Positions 25,857-34,330 of a stretch of DNA of 64,000 nucleotides are shown one piece after another. The notes beneath the pieces were generated by a model. That model had not been told where the DNA came from. It searched no databases and saw nothing but the letters and a program-made list of their open reading frames with translations. The DNA comes from Streptomyces sp. NRRL S-340 (GTDB lineage Bacteria > Actinomycetota > Actinomycetes > Streptomycetales > Streptomycetaceae), in contig NZ_JOIY01000026.1 of assembly GCF_000720185.1 (NCBI RefSeq), positions 52,918 through 116,917 of the forward strand, in the 5' to 3' direction. A program made the translations under genes and the position numbers. Position 1 is the stretch's first letter, and every line of letters starts with the position of its first letter.

Positions 25857-26510
25857 GTGCTCTTGCTCGCTCTGGATACCGCCACCCCCGCCGTCACCGT
25901 CGCCCTGCACGACGGCACGGCCGTCATCGCCTCCTCCAGCCAGGTCGACGCGCGCCGGCACGGAGAGCTGCTGCTGCCGGCCGTCGACCGGGTCCTCACC
26001 GAGGCCGGGCTGAAGCTGGACGCCGTCACGGGCATCGTGGCCGGCATCGGCCCCGGCCCCTACACCGGACTGCGCGTCGGTCTGATGACCGCCGACACCT
26101 TCGGGCTCGCGCTCGGCGTACCCGTGCACGGTGTGTGCACACTCGACGGGCTCGCCTACGCAGCCGACGTTCCCGGCCCCTTCGTGGTGGCCACCGACGC
26201 CCGCCGCAAGGAGGTCTACTGGGCGCGCTACGCCGACTCCCGCACCCGGCTGACCGACCCGGCCGTCGACCGGCCCGCCGACATCGCCGCGCAGGTCGCG
26301 GGCCTGCCCGCGGTCGGCGCGGGCGCGCTGCTCTACCCGGACACGTTCCCGCAGGCGCACGAGCCCGAGCACGTCTCGGCCGCCGCGCTCGCCTCCCTGG
26401 CGGCGGAGCGGCTGGCCGCCGGCGAGGAACTGCCCGCCCCCCGTCCGCTGTACCTGCGCCGGCCCGACGCCCAGGTGCCCAAGAACTACAAGGTGGTCAC
26501 CCCCAAGTGA
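25857..26510 (+). CDS. tsaB: tRNA t6A37 biosynthesis protein TsaB
   Basis: The scaffold partner of TsaD in the t6A37 threonylcarbamoyl transferase complex. It has 217 residues and an ASKHA-type fold; LLALDTATPAVTVALHDGT opens it, and GIGPGPYTGLRVGLMTADTF is the diagnostic motif. TAGGCT (25845-25850) lies 6 nt before GTG 25857, suggesting a leaderless start. Its stop overlaps the rimI start by 4 nt (GTGA). The tsaB-rimI-tsaD order is typical of actinomycetes. Confidence 0.96.
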   Translation: MLLLALDTATPAVTVALHDGTAVIASSSQVDARRHGELLLPAVDRVLTEAGLKLDAVTGIVAGIGPGPYTGLRVGLMTADTFGLALGVPVHGVCTLDGLAYAADVPGPFVVATDARRKEVYWARYADSRTRLTDPAVDRPADIAAQVAGLPAVGAGALLYPDTFPQAHEPEHVSAAALASLAAERLAAGEELPAPRPLYLRRPDAQVPKNYKVVTPK

Positions 26511-27016
26511 CCGGACCGACGACGAACCAGGCGGGCGGGCCCCAGCTGCGCGAGATGCGCTGGTGGGACATCGACCCGGTGCTGGAACTGGAGAAGGCCC
26601 TCTTCCCCGAGGACGCCTGGTCACGGGGCATGTTCTGGTCCGAGCTGGCCCACTCGCGCGGCCCCGAGGCGACCCGGCGGTACGTCGTGGCCGAGCAGGA
26701 CGGCCGGATCGTCGGCTACGCCGGACTGGTCGCCTCCGGTGACCAGGGCGACGTCCAGACCATCGCGGTCGCCCGCGAGCTGTGGGGCAGCGGGCTCGGT
26801 GCCCGGCTGCTGTCCGAGCTGCTGCGGGCCGCGACCGCCTTCGAGTGCACCGAGGTGATGCTGGAGTGCCGCGTGGACAACCTCCGCGCGCAGAAGCTCT
26901 ACGAGCGCTTCGGCTTCGCCCCCATCGGCGTCCGGCGGGGCTACTACCAGCCGGGGAACGTGGACGCCCTGGTGATGCGCCTGTCCGACCCCTCCGCCTG
27001 CGTACAAGGAACCTGA
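26507..27016 (+). CDS. rimI: Ribosomal-protein-S18-alanine N-acetyltransferase-like GNAT protein
   Basis: A 169-residue GNAT acetyltransferase. RimI acetylates the N-terminal alanine of S18 in E. coli, and actinobacterial RimI can have broader N-terminal specificity. The acetyl-CoA site is DVQTIAVARELWGSGLGARL and the substrate side holds MLECRVDNLRAQKLYERFGF. It starts with GTG 26507, overlapping the tsaB stop, so it is translationally coupled. Its position between tsaB and tsaD is conserved. Confidence 0.94.
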   Translation: MTGPTTNQAGGPQLREMRWWDIDPVLELEKALFPEDAWSRGMFWSELAHSRGPEATRRYVVAEQDGRIVGYAGLVASGDQGDVQTIAVARELWGSGLGARLLSELLRAATAFECTEVMLECRVDNLRAQKLYERFGFAPIGVRRGYYQPGNVDALVMRLSDPSACVQGT

Positions 27017-27022
27017 AGACCC

Positions 27023-28147
27023 ATGGCTGACCCACGCGACGAGCCTCTCGTACTCGGTATCGAGACCTCCTGCGACGAGACCGGCGTCGGCGTCGTCCGC
27101 GGCACCACCCTGCTGGCGGACGCCGTCGCCTCCAGCGTCGACGAGCACGCCCGCTTCGGCGGTGTCGTCCCCGAGGTCGCCTCCCGGGCGCACCTGGAGG
27201 CGATGGTGCCCACCATCGACCGCGCGCTGAAGGAGGCCGGGGTGAGCGCGAAGGACCTGGACGGCATCGCGGTCACCGCCGGACCCGGCCTGGCCGGCGC
27301 CCTGCTGGTCGGCGTGTCGGCGGCGAAGGCGTACGCCTACGCCCTCGGCAAACCCCTCTACGGCGTCAACCACCTCGCCTCGCACATCTGCGTGGACCAG
27401 CTGGAGCACGGCCCGCTGCCCGAGCCGACGATGGCGCTGCTGGTCTCCGGCGGCCACTCCTCGCTGCTGCTGTCCACGGACATCACCTCGGACGTGCGCC
27501 CGCTCGGCGCGACGATCGACGACGCGGCCGGCGAGGCCTTCGACAAGGTCGCCCGGGTGCTGAACCTGGGCTTCCCCGGCGGCCCGGTCATCGACCGGTA
27601 CGCGCGTGAGGGCGACCCGGCGGCGATCGCCTTCCCGCGCGGCCTGACCGGTCCGCGCGACGCCGCCTACGACTTCTCCTTCTCCGGGCTGAAGACGGCC
27701 GTGGCCCGCTGGATCGAGGCCAGGCGGGCGGCGGGGGAGGAGGTCCCGGTGCGCGACGTGGCGGCCTCCTTCCAGGAGGCGGTCGTGGACGTCCTGACCC
27801 GCAAGGCCGTGCGCGCCTGCAAGGACGCGGGCGTGGACCACCTGATGATCGGCGGCGGGGTGGCCGCCAACTCCCGGCTGCGCGCCCTCGCCCAGGAACG
27901 CTGCGAGGCCGCGGGCGTCCGGCTGCGCGTCCCCCGGCCCAAACTGTGCACGGACAACGGCGCGATGGTGGCTGCCCTCGGCTCCGAGATGGTCGCCCGC
28001 AACCGCGCGGCCTCCGACTGGGAGCTGTCGGCGGACTCCTCCCTGCCGGTGACGGACCCGCACGTGCCGGGCGAGACGCACCGCCGCGGCCACTCGCACG
28101 GCCATGACCACGTGCACGAGGTCAGCAAGGAGAACCTGTACTCGTGA
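27023..28147 (+). CDS. tsaD: tRNA N6-adenosine threonylcarbamoyltransferase TsaD
   Basis: The catalytic subunit that moves threonylcarbamoyl from its AMP carrier to A37 of tRNA. It has 374 residues. ASKHA motifs are [18 protein letters not shown], the metal-site region [24 protein letters not shown] and [16 protein letters not shown], with [12 protein letters not shown] as the closing motif. A His-rich tail ([13 protein letters not shown]) of about 15 residues extends past the usual end; similar tails occur on GroEL1 here. It is 6 nt downstream of rimI and overlaps the next gene by 4 nt. Confidence 0.97.
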   Translation: MADPRDEPLVLGIETSCDETGVGVVRGTTLLADAVASSVDEHARFGGVVPEVASRAHLEAMVPTIDRALKEAGVSAKDLDGIAVTAGPGLAGALLVGVSAAKAYAYALGKPLYGVNHLASHICVDQLEHGPLPEPTMALLVSGGHSSLLLSTDITSDVRPLGATIDDAAGEAFDKVARVLNLGFPGGPVIDRYAREGDPAAIAFPRGLTGPRDAAYDFSFSGLKTAVARWIEARRAAGEEVPVRDVAASFQEAVVDVLTRKAVRACKDAGVDHLMIGGGVAANSRLRALAQERCEAAGVRLRVPRPKLCTDNGAMVAALGSEMVARNRAASDWELSADSSLPVTDPHVPGETHRRGHSHGHDHVHEVSKENLYS

Positions 28148-28413
28148 CCGTCGCGCTGATGTGGGAGGCCCGCGCGGTCGCGGGCCGGGGCGGTGAACTC
28201 CTCGACTGGGCACGGCGCCAGACGCTCGCTCAGGAGCCGATGCGCCGCGAGACGTTCCGCGCCCCGCAGGACCGGGTGCTGGTCGTCACCTGGTGGGACG
28301 CGGCCTACGACGCCGATCTTCCCGAACTGCCCGAGCCGGACGGCTCGTTGGTGACCCGTACCGTCCACCGCTGGCGGTTCGAGCAGGTCGCGGACGCGCC
28401 GGCGCCCGGCTAG
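28144..28413 (+). CDS. Small conserved-looking protein coupled to tsaD
   Basis: An 89-residue soluble protein with no assigned function: [20 protein letters not shown] at the start and [20 protein letters not shown] in the middle. The predicted alternation of strands and helices, and a Trp pair in the core, recall small ferredoxin-like folds of the antibiotic-biosynthesis-monooxygenase type, but no catalytic motif supports that. GTG 28144 overlaps the tsaD stop (GTGA), so it is translated with TsaD. Confidence 0.75.
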   Translation: MTVALMWEARAVAGRGGELLDWARRQTLAQEPMRRETFRAPQDRVLVVTWWDAAYDADLPELPEPDGSLVTRTVHRWRFEQVADAPAPG

Positions 28414-28466
28414 CCGGGGCGGGAGCGGGTCAGGGCGCCGAGTGGCGTGCGGCGCCCGCGGTGCGC

Positions 28467-28472
28467 TATGAT
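28467..28472 (+). promoter_or_regulatory. -10 box (TATGAT) of the tRNA unit
   Basis: TATGAT lies 41 nt upstream of the tRNA-like RNA, giving a predicted leader of about 35 nt. No good -35 box is visible at 16-18 nt. Confidence 0.55.
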
Positions 28473-28513
28473 CATCACACAGCAAGCGGCCGGAACAACG
28501 GCCCGCGAGCAGT

Positions 28514-28583
28514 GCGTTGGTGGTCCAAGGAAAGACGTCCCGCTTCCTGCGGGGAGATGCAGGTGCAAGGCCTGCCCGGCGCT
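28514..28583 (+). tRNA. Unusual tRNA-Gly (anticodon UCC)
   Basis: A 70-nt cloverleaf. Acceptor GCGTTGG / CCGGCGC pairs 7 of 7 (two G-U). The D-stem GTC/GAC has loop CAAGGAAA. Anticodon stem TCCCG / CGGGG has loop CTTCCTG, with T33 and anticodon TCC (codon GGA). The variable loop is AGAT. T-stem GCAGG / CCTGC has loop TGCAAGG. The discriminator is T73, with G1-C72 and C2-G71, all glycine identity features. CCA is not encoded. The odd points are G at position 55 instead of T, so the T-arm reads GTGC in place of GTTC, and a very short D-loop. Staphylococcal tRNA-Gly species that serve peptidoglycan bridge synthesis are known to carry GUGC there. Streptomyces bridges its peptidoglycan with one glycine, so a cell-wall role is a reasonable inference. 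It has its own promoter and terminator. Confidence 0.75.
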
Positions 28584-28588
28584 CGACC

Positions 28589-28620
28589 AGACCCCGTCCC
28601 GGTTCTCCGGGGCGGGGTCT
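28589..28620 (+). terminator. Terminator of the tRNA unit
   Basis: Stem AGACCCCG / CGGGGTCT extended by CCC/GGG across a single bulge, 8-nt loop, then TTGTG. It starts 5 nt after the tRNA discriminator base. Confidence 0.8.
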
Positions 28621-28701
28621 TGTGCGTGTCCGGCGCGCCGCCGTCGGGCGGGCCGGGTCCCGGTCCGCCCCCCCGGGCGAACGCGGACCGGGACCCGGTG
28701 C

Positions 28702-31014
28702 TCAGCCTTCCCGCGAGACGAGCGTGTCGCAGCGCAGCCGCCGCTCCGTGCCCACCTCCCGCACCGGACCCGTCAGGGTCAGCCGGGCCGTGTGGCGGAC
28801 GTCCGCGCTGGAGGCGGCCAGCCGCAGTTCCAGGTCGCCCGGCTCGACGATCCGGCGCCCCGACCGGTCGGTGAACGCCGACAGGTCCGCGTGGAAACGG
28901 AACGTCACCCGGCTCGACTCGCCGGGGGCCAGCTCCAGCCGCTGGTAGCCGACCAGCCGGACGTCGGGCCGGGTCACGGCGGCCACCGGGTCGTGCAGAT
29001 AGAGCTGCACCACCTCGGCGCCCGCCCGCTCACCCGTGTTCCGCACCGTCAGCGAGAGGTCGTAGGCGCCGTCCGTGCCGGTCGTGGCGCTCTCCTCGCC
29101 GGTGAAGTCCTCCCAGGCGAACGTCGTGTACGAGCGGCCGTGCCCGAACGGGTACAGCGGTGTCGGGTCCAGGCTGCTCACCTCGTCGGCCAGGCCCAGC
29201 GGCGGCTGGAGGTAGGTCCAGGGCTGGCCCCCGGGACCGCGCGGCACGCTCACCGGCAGGCGGCCCGACGGGTTCACCCGGCCCGAGAGCACACCCGCGA
29301 CCGCGGGGCCGCCCTCCTCGCCGGGGAAGAAGGCCTGGACCACCGCGCCGAGCCGGCCCTCCCAGCGGCCCAGCGCGTAGGGGCGGCCGGTGAGCAGGAC
29401 CAGGACGACGGGGACGCCGGTGGCGACCAGCGCGTCCAGCAGTTCGCCCTGCACACCGGGCAGCGCCAGGTCCGCCACGTCGCAGCCCTCGCCGGAGGTG
29501 CCGCGGCCGAACAGTCCCGACCGGTCGCCGAGCACCGCCACGCACACGTCGGCCTCCGCCGTGCGTGCCACCGCCTGGGCGAAGCCCGAGGTGTCCGGGT
29601 CCGCCACGCCGCAGCCCTCGGTGAACGACACCTTGGCGTCCGGCAGTTCGCCGCGCAGCGCGTCGAGGACGGTGGGGATCTCGATGCCCAGCGGCACCTC
29701 GGGGTGCTGGGTGCCGACGTGGGAGGGGAAGGAGTAGCAGCCCAGCATCGCCAGCGCGTCGGCGGCGCGGGGCCCGACGACCGCGATCCGCGTGCCGGGG
29801 GAGAGGGGCAGCACCCCGTCGGGGTTGGACAGCAGGACCACCGACTCCTCGGCCAGGCGGCGGGCCACGGCCCGGTTCCCGGCCGAGTCGAGGTCGACGG
29901 GCCCGGCGGGCACATCGGGGTCCCAGTCGGCGTCCAGGAGGCCCAGCTCGCACTTCTGGAGCAGGACCCGGCGGGCGGCGCGGTCCACCAGCTCCTCGGG
30001 GACGGTGCCCGCGCGGACGGCGGCGACCAGGCCGGTGCCGTAGCACTTGACGGTGGGCAGTTCCACGTCGATGCCGGCGGCGAGCGCCAGGTGCGCGGAC
30101 TCGGCGGGGCTGCCGGCCACCCGGTGCAGGGTCTGCAGGAAGTCGATGCCGAAGTAGTCGGCGACCACCGTGCCGGTGAAGCCCCACCGTTCGCGCAGCA
30201 GCCCGGTGAGCAGGGCGGGGTCGGCCGAGGCGGGCACGCCGTCGGTCTCCGTGTACGCCGCCATCACCGAGCGGGCGCCGCCCTCGCGCAGCGCCATCTC
30301 GAAGGGCACCAGCGTGACGTCGGCGAACTCGCGGGTGCCCGCGCGGACCGGGGCCAGGTTGCGGGCGCCGGAGGAGGACGCGTATCCGGCGAAGTGCTTC
30401 AGGGTGGCGACCACGCCCGCCGACTGCAGGCCGCGCACGTAGGCGGTGCCGATCGTGCCGACCAGGTAGGGGTCCTCGCCGATGGTCTCCTCGACCCGGC
30501 CCCAGCGCGGGTCGCGCACCACGTCCAGGACCGGTGCGAGCCCCTGGTGGACGCCCAGCGCCCGCATGTCACGGCCGATGCGCGCCGCCATCTCCTCCAC
30601 CAGCGGCGCATCGAAGCTCGCGCCCCAGGCCAGCGGCACCGGGTACGCCGTGGCACCCCAGGCGGTGAAGCCGGCCAGGCACTCCTCGTGGGCGACGGCG
30701 GGGATGCCGAACCGGCCCGCACCGGCGATGCGGCGCTGGGCCCGGCTCAGCGCGCGGGCCCCGGCCGCGGGGTCCACGGGGGCGGTGCCGAAGGAGCGGG
30801 TGAGCTGGCCCAGCCCCTGGGTGATCAGCTCGTCCCAGTCGTAGTCGGTGTTCATGTGCTGCTGGAGCGGGGCGACGCCGTCGCCGTCCGTGGCGGCACC
30901 CACCCACACGCCGTACAGCTGGGCCGTCTTCTCCTCCAGGGTCATCCGGGACAGGAGGTCGTCGACGCGGTCGGCGGCGGGCAGGGCGGGGTCCTGCCAG
31001 GAACGGGTGGTCAT
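28702..31014 (-). CDS. Glycoside hydrolase family 3 beta-glucosidase/xylosidase
   Basis: A 770-residue exo-acting hydrolase. The (beta/alpha)8 domain begins LLSRMTLEEKTAQLYGVWVG. The nucleophile Asp is in GTVVADYFGIDFL (about residue 285). The alpha/beta sandwich domain has VAVLGDRSGLFGRGTSGEGC, and the fibronectin III-like domain closes with EVGTERRLRCDTL. There is no signal peptide, so it should act in the cytosol on imported oligosaccharides. AGGAG, 5 nt upstream, supports ATG 31014 over GTG 31053, which overlaps the permease stop. It is the last gene of the uptake operon. The sugar could be a cello-, xylo- or related oligomer. Confidence 0.93.
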   Translation of the reverse strand: MTTRSWQDPALPAADRVDDLLSRMTLEEKTAQLYGVWVGAATDGDGVAPLQQHMNTDYDWDELITQGLGQLTRSFGTAPVDPAAGARALSRAQRRIAGAGRFGIPAVAHEECLAGFTAWGATAYPVPLAWGASFDAPLVEEMAARIGRDMRALGVHQGLAPVLDVVRDPRWGRVEETIGEDPYLVGTIGTAYVRGLQSAGVVATLKHFAGYASSSGARNLAPVRAGTREFADVTLVPFEMALREGGARSVMAAYTETDGVPASADPALLTGLLRERWGFTGTVVADYFGIDFLQTLHRVAGSPAESAHLALAAGIDVELPTVKCYGTGLVAAVRAGTVPEELVDRAARRVLLQKCELGLLDADWDPDVPAGPVDLDSAGNRAVARRLAEESVVLLSNPDGVLPLSPGTRIAVVGPRAADALAMLGCYSFPSHVGTQHPEVPLGIEIPTVLDALRGELPDAKVSFTEGCGVADPDTSGFAQAVARTAEADVCVAVLGDRSGLFGRGTSGEGCDVADLALPGVQGELLDALVATGVPVVLVLLTGRPYALGRWEGRLGAVVQAFFPGEEGGPAVAGVLSGRVNPSGRLPVSVPRGPGGQPWTYLQPPLGLADEVSSLDPTPLYPFGHGRSYTTFAWEDFTGEESATTGTDGAYDLSLTVRNTGERAGAEVVQLYLHDPVAAVTRPDVRLVGYQRLELAPGESSRVTFRFHADLSAFTDRSGRRIVEPGDLELRLAASSADVRHTARLTLTGPVREVGTERRLRCDTLVSREG

Positions 31015-31049
31015 GGAACTCCTGTCGGAGACGTCGGTGGTGGGTGAGT

Positions 31050-31955
31050 TCACTTGCCGCCCACCCCCATCAGGCCCCCGACGAGGGCGCGCCGCGCCAC
31101 CAGGTAGACGGCGAAGACCGGGATGCCGGAGAGGACGACCGAGGCGAGCAGGGCGGGGATGTTCACGCCGAACTGGCTCACGTAGTTGAACAGGCCGAGG
31201 GTGAGCACGCGCGGGCCGTCGGACTGGGTGAAGATCAGCGGGAAGAGGAAGCCGTTCCAGGCCTGCAGCGCGGCGTAGACGACGACCGTGCTGATGCCGC
31301 CCTTGGCCATCGGGACGACCAGCTGGAACAGCATGCGGGTGGTGGAGGCGCCGTCCAGCGCCATCGCCTCGTACATCTCCTCGGAGATGTCGCGCAGGGT
31401 GCCGGTGAGGATCAGCACCGAGACAGGCATGGCGAAGGCCGCGGTCGGCAGGACGACGGCGAGCAGGCTGTCGTACAGGTTCAGCTTGGCGATCATCAGG
31501 TAGAGCGGGACGACCACCGCCTGCGCGGGGATGGCCACGCCCAGCAGGAACAGCCGGAAGGAGGCGCCCGACCAGAAGGTGCGCGAGCGCACGGCCACGT
31601 AGGACAGCGGGACGCACAGGAGAAGGACGATGGCCACGACCGCGGCCGCGACGATCACCGTGTTGAGCAGCAGGTGCCCGAAGCCGTTGTGCAGGACGGT
31701 GTTGTAGTTGGCGAGGGTGGGGTGGGCCGGGGGCTTGAGGGCGTTGCCGCCCAGCGCCTCGTCCTGGCGGGTCAGCGAGGCCGAGATCATCGCGTAGATC
31801 GGGACGATGACGACGACCAGCCACAGCACCGAGCCGAGTCCGGCGATCGGGTTGGGGCGCCTGGTCCAGTGGCGGCGGCGGCGCGCGGGGCCGCCGGCCG
31901 GTGTGCGCGGTGCGGTCCTCACCGGACGCGGACGCCGCAGCGTGTCGTGTGGCAC
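31050..31955 (-). CDS. Carbohydrate ABC transporter permease (MalG type)
   Basis: A 301-residue inner-membrane permease with about six spans. The EAA loop reads EMYEAMALDGASTTRMLFQL, where the ATPase docks. The N-terminus has a basic Pro/Arg-rich stretch of about 40 residues. It lies 4 nt after the companion permease and 35 nt before the GH3 gene. No ATP-binding subunit is encoded here, so the system probably uses the shared ATPase MsiK, as Streptomyces sugar importers of this class do. Confidence 0.93.
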   Translation of the reverse strand: MPHDTLRRPRPVRTAPRTPAGGPARRRRHWTRRPNPIAGLGSVLWLVVVIVPIYAMISASLTRQDEALGGNALKPPAHPTLANYNTVLHNGFGHLLLNTVIVAAAVVAIVLLLCVPLSYVAVRSRTFWSGASFRLFLLGVAIPAQAVVVPLYLMIAKLNLYDSLLAVVLPTAAFAMPVSVLILTGTLRDISEEMYEAMALDGASTTRMLFQLVVPMAKGGISTVVVYAALQAWNGFLFPLIFTQSDGPRVLTLGLFNYVSQFGVNIPALLASVVLSGIPVFAVYLVARRALVGGLMGVGGK

Positions 31956-31959
31956 AGCG

Positions 31960-32856
31960 TCACATCCCTTCCCTGGTACTGCGCATGGCGCCGAACCCGG
32001 AGAGCCGGACCAGCACGAGCGACAGTGCGGTGGCGGCCACGACGAGGAACGACGCGATGGCGCTCGCGTAGCCGAAGTCGTAGCTCTTGAAGCCCGCCTC
32101 GTACATCAGGTAGGGCAGGATCGCGGTGTCGGTGCCCGGGCCGCCCTGGGTGAGGATCAGCACGGTCTCGAAGTACGTCAGCGAGCCGACGACCATCAGC
32201 ACGCCGGACGTGGTCGCCGTGTTGCGCAGCTGGGGCAGTGTGATCGAGAAGAACTGGCGCCGGCGGCCGGCGCCGTCCATCGCCGCCGCCTGGTAGAGGA
32301 CCTCGGGGATCTGCCGGGCCCCGCCCTGGTAGATCAGGGTGTGGAACGGGATGAACTGCCAGCCGCCGACGAAGACGATCGCCAGGAAGGCGCCGGAGGT
32401 GGTGCCGAGCGTGTCGCCGTGGATGATGCCGAAGTTCGGGTCGAGCAGCGCGTAGAAGAGCAGTGAGATCGCCGTCGAGGAGAGCAGGAACGGCACGAAG
32501 AAGACCGCCGACAGGATCGCGCGGTTGCGCTGGCGGCCCGCGGCCCAGACCCCGAGCAGCAGGGAGACCACCGTCTGGAAGGCCCAGCTGACCGCGGTCA
32601 GCACGACGGTCACTGTCAGGGACTGGGTCAGGCGCGGGTCGTGGATCAGTTTCTGCCAGTTGGCGAGGCCGACGGGCTGGGGGTCGCCCAGGCCGTTCCA
32701 CCTGGTGAAGGACAGGTAGAAGGCCAGCGCCATGGGAGCGACGGCGAAGACCGTGAAGAACAGGACGGCGGGCAGCGCCCAGGCGGCGTGCGGACGGCCG
32801 GTCCGCACGCCCCTGCCCGGGCCGCCCTTCGTCCGGGTGGTGACCGCAGAACTCAC
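31960..32856 (-). CDS. Sugar ABC transporter permease (MalF type)
   Basis: A 298-residue six-span permease. It starts [20 protein letters not shown] and then [20 protein letters not shown]. The EAA loop is [20 protein letters not shown]. Its ATG overlaps the stop of the solute-binding protein gene by 4 nt (ATGA), so the two are coupled. It pairs with the MalG-type protein to form the channel. Confidence 0.93.
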   Translation of the reverse strand: MSSAVTTRTKGGPGRGVRTGRPHAAWALPAVLFFTVFAVAPMALAFYLSFTRWNGLGDPQPVGLANWQKLIHDPRLTQSLTVTVVLTAVSWAFQTVVSLLLGVWAAGRQRNRAILSAVFFVPFLLSSTAISLLFYALLDPNFGIIHGDTLGTTSGAFLAIVFVGGWQFIPFHTLIYQGGARQIPEVLYQAAAMDGAGRRRQFFSITLPQLRNTATTSGVLMVVGSLTYFETVLILTQGGPGTDTAILPYLMYEAGFKSYDFGYASAIASFLVVAATALSLVLVRLSGFGAMRSTREGM

Positions 32857-34166
32857 TTCAGCCCCTTGAGCGCCGAGACGAACTGGTCCGGCGACGACTT
32901 GCCCACGAACAGCTTGTTGATCTCGGTGAGCATCGGCGTCTGCCAGCTCGGGTCGACCGCCTGGTCCCAGCTCAGGGTGAAGGCGGGCGCCTGCTGCACC
33001 ATCTGGTACTGGAACTTGGCGAAGGCGGGGTTGGGGGAGGAGTCGAGCAGGGTGGCGGCCTTGGTCGTGGTCGGTACGTCACCGTTGGCGATCAGGTCCT
33101 TGGTGTAGGCCTCGGAGGCGCAGTCGCGCAGGAAGGCGACGGCCGCGTCCTTGTCGGAGACCCGGGTGTTCACGGACCAGTAGTTGGTGGGGTTGCCGAC
33201 CACGTTGCGGATGTCGCCGGCACCGCCGTCGTACTTCGGGAAGGCGCACCAGCCGAGTTCCTTCCTGGCGAAGTCCGGGAACTTGCCGAGCTGCGTGGAG
33301 TACTCCCACGAGCCCATCAGGTGCATCGCCGCCTTGCCCTTGGCGAACACGGCGGGGGCGCCGCCGTTGTTGTACGACACCGAGCTGTAGCCCTTGCCGA
33401 AGGCGCCGTCGTCGATGAGCTGCTTGACCGTCTCGGCCGCCTTCAGCACGGCCGGGTCGCCCCAGGCCGAGGCGTCGCCGTTCCTGATCTTCTCGAAGAC
33501 CTGCGGGCCGCCGATGCGGTCGAGCAGGTACTCCAGCCACATCAGCTCGGGCCAGGTGTCGGCGCCGCCGAGGGCGAACGGGGTGATGCCCGCCTTCGTC
33601 AGCTTGGTGTTGTTGTCGAGCAACTGGTCCCAGGTGGTGGGCGGTTGCAGCTTGTGCTCGGCGAACAGGGACTTGTTGTAGAAGAGGATCACCGGCTGCA
33701 TGCCGCGCATCGGGATCCCGTAATTGCGGCCGCCGAGCCCGCCCGCGGCGAGCACGGAGGGCAGGAAGCCGCCCTTGAGCGTCGCGTCGGACGTGATGAC
33801 GTCGGTGAGATCGACCAGCTGGCCGGCCTCCTGGTAGGCCTTGATGGAGCCGCCGCCCCAGTTGTAGAAGACGTCCGGCGCGTTGGGCGAGCCCATGGCG
33901 GTGCGCAGCTTGGCCGGGTAGTCGGAGGCGGGGATCTTCTGCAGTTCGACCTTGGCCTTGGCCTGCTTGGCCGTGGCCGAAGCGTTGAACCGGTCGACCG
34001 CCTTGACCTGGATCTTCACCGCGTCGTCGCCGTACACCATCGCCGTGATGGTGCCGCCGCCCGAACCGCCCGAACCGCTGCCGGAACCGCAGGCCGTGAG
34101 CCCCGCGGCCGAGATCAGGGTGGTGGCGCCGGCGCCGAGGAACCAGCGCCTGCTGTAGGACTCCAT
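32853..34166 (-). CDS. Extracellular sugar-binding lipoprotein, probable Tat substrate
   Basis: A 437-residue solute-binding protein of the family 1 type. The signal peptide has both a twin-arginine motif ([10 protein letters not shown], residues 4-13) and a lipobox (LTAC, Cys26), so it should be exported folded by Tat and lipidated. The mature protein begins with a Gly/Ser linker. [20 protein letters not shown] and [20 protein letters not shown] are typical family 1 segments. ATG 34166 (GAGAGG upstream) is chosen over ATG 34229. It is the first gene of the operon and faces the LacI regulator. Confidence 0.92.
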   Translation of the reverse strand: MESYSRRWFLGAGATTLISAAGLTACGSGSGSGGSGGGTITAMVYGDDAVKIQVKAVDRFNASATAKQAKAKVELQKIPASDYPAKLRTAMGSPNAPDVFYNWGGGSIKAYQEAGQLVDLTDVITSDATLKGGFLPSVLAAGGLGGRNYGIPMRGMQPVILFYNKSLFAEHKLQPPTTWDQLLDNNTKLTKAGITPFALGGADTWPELMWLEYLLDRIGGPQVFEKIRNGDASAWGDPAVLKAAETVKQLIDDGAFGKGYSSVSYNNGGAPAVFAKGKAAMHLMGSWEYSTQLGKFPDFARKELGWCAFPKYDGGAGDIRNVVGNPTNYWSVNTRVSDKDAAVAFLRDCASEAYTKDLIANGDVPTTTKAATLLDSSPNPAFAKFQYQMVQQAPAFTLSWDQAVDPSWQTPMLTEINKLFVGKSSPDQFVSALKGLK

Positions 34167-34239
34167 GTGACGGCACCTCTCACGAAGGATCGCTCGGGCC
34201 GGACGCGGTGCCGTCGGCACCGGGAACACTCCGGTTGCC

Positions 34240-34271
34240 CGAATGTTTCGGATGTGACTTCGAATGTTCCG
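34240..34271. promoter_or_regulatory. Two LacI-type operator half-palindromes in the divergent region
   Basis: CGAATGTTTCG (34240-34250; CGAA-N3-TTCG) and CGAATGTTCCG (34261-34271) start exactly 21 bp apart, on the same face of the helix. They lie between the transporter operon and its divergent LacI gene. Confidence 0.6.
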
Positions 34272-34330
34272 GGAACGTAAGGCGTGCCGGGGGGTTCGTC
34301 AAGGGGTCGCGCAGAGATACGATCCCGGCC

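Noticed and set aside
28479..28620. 6C RNA or SRP RNA
   Set aside because: No C6 loops and no SRP-type asymmetric loop. The cloverleaf with glycine identity elements explains the sequence better.
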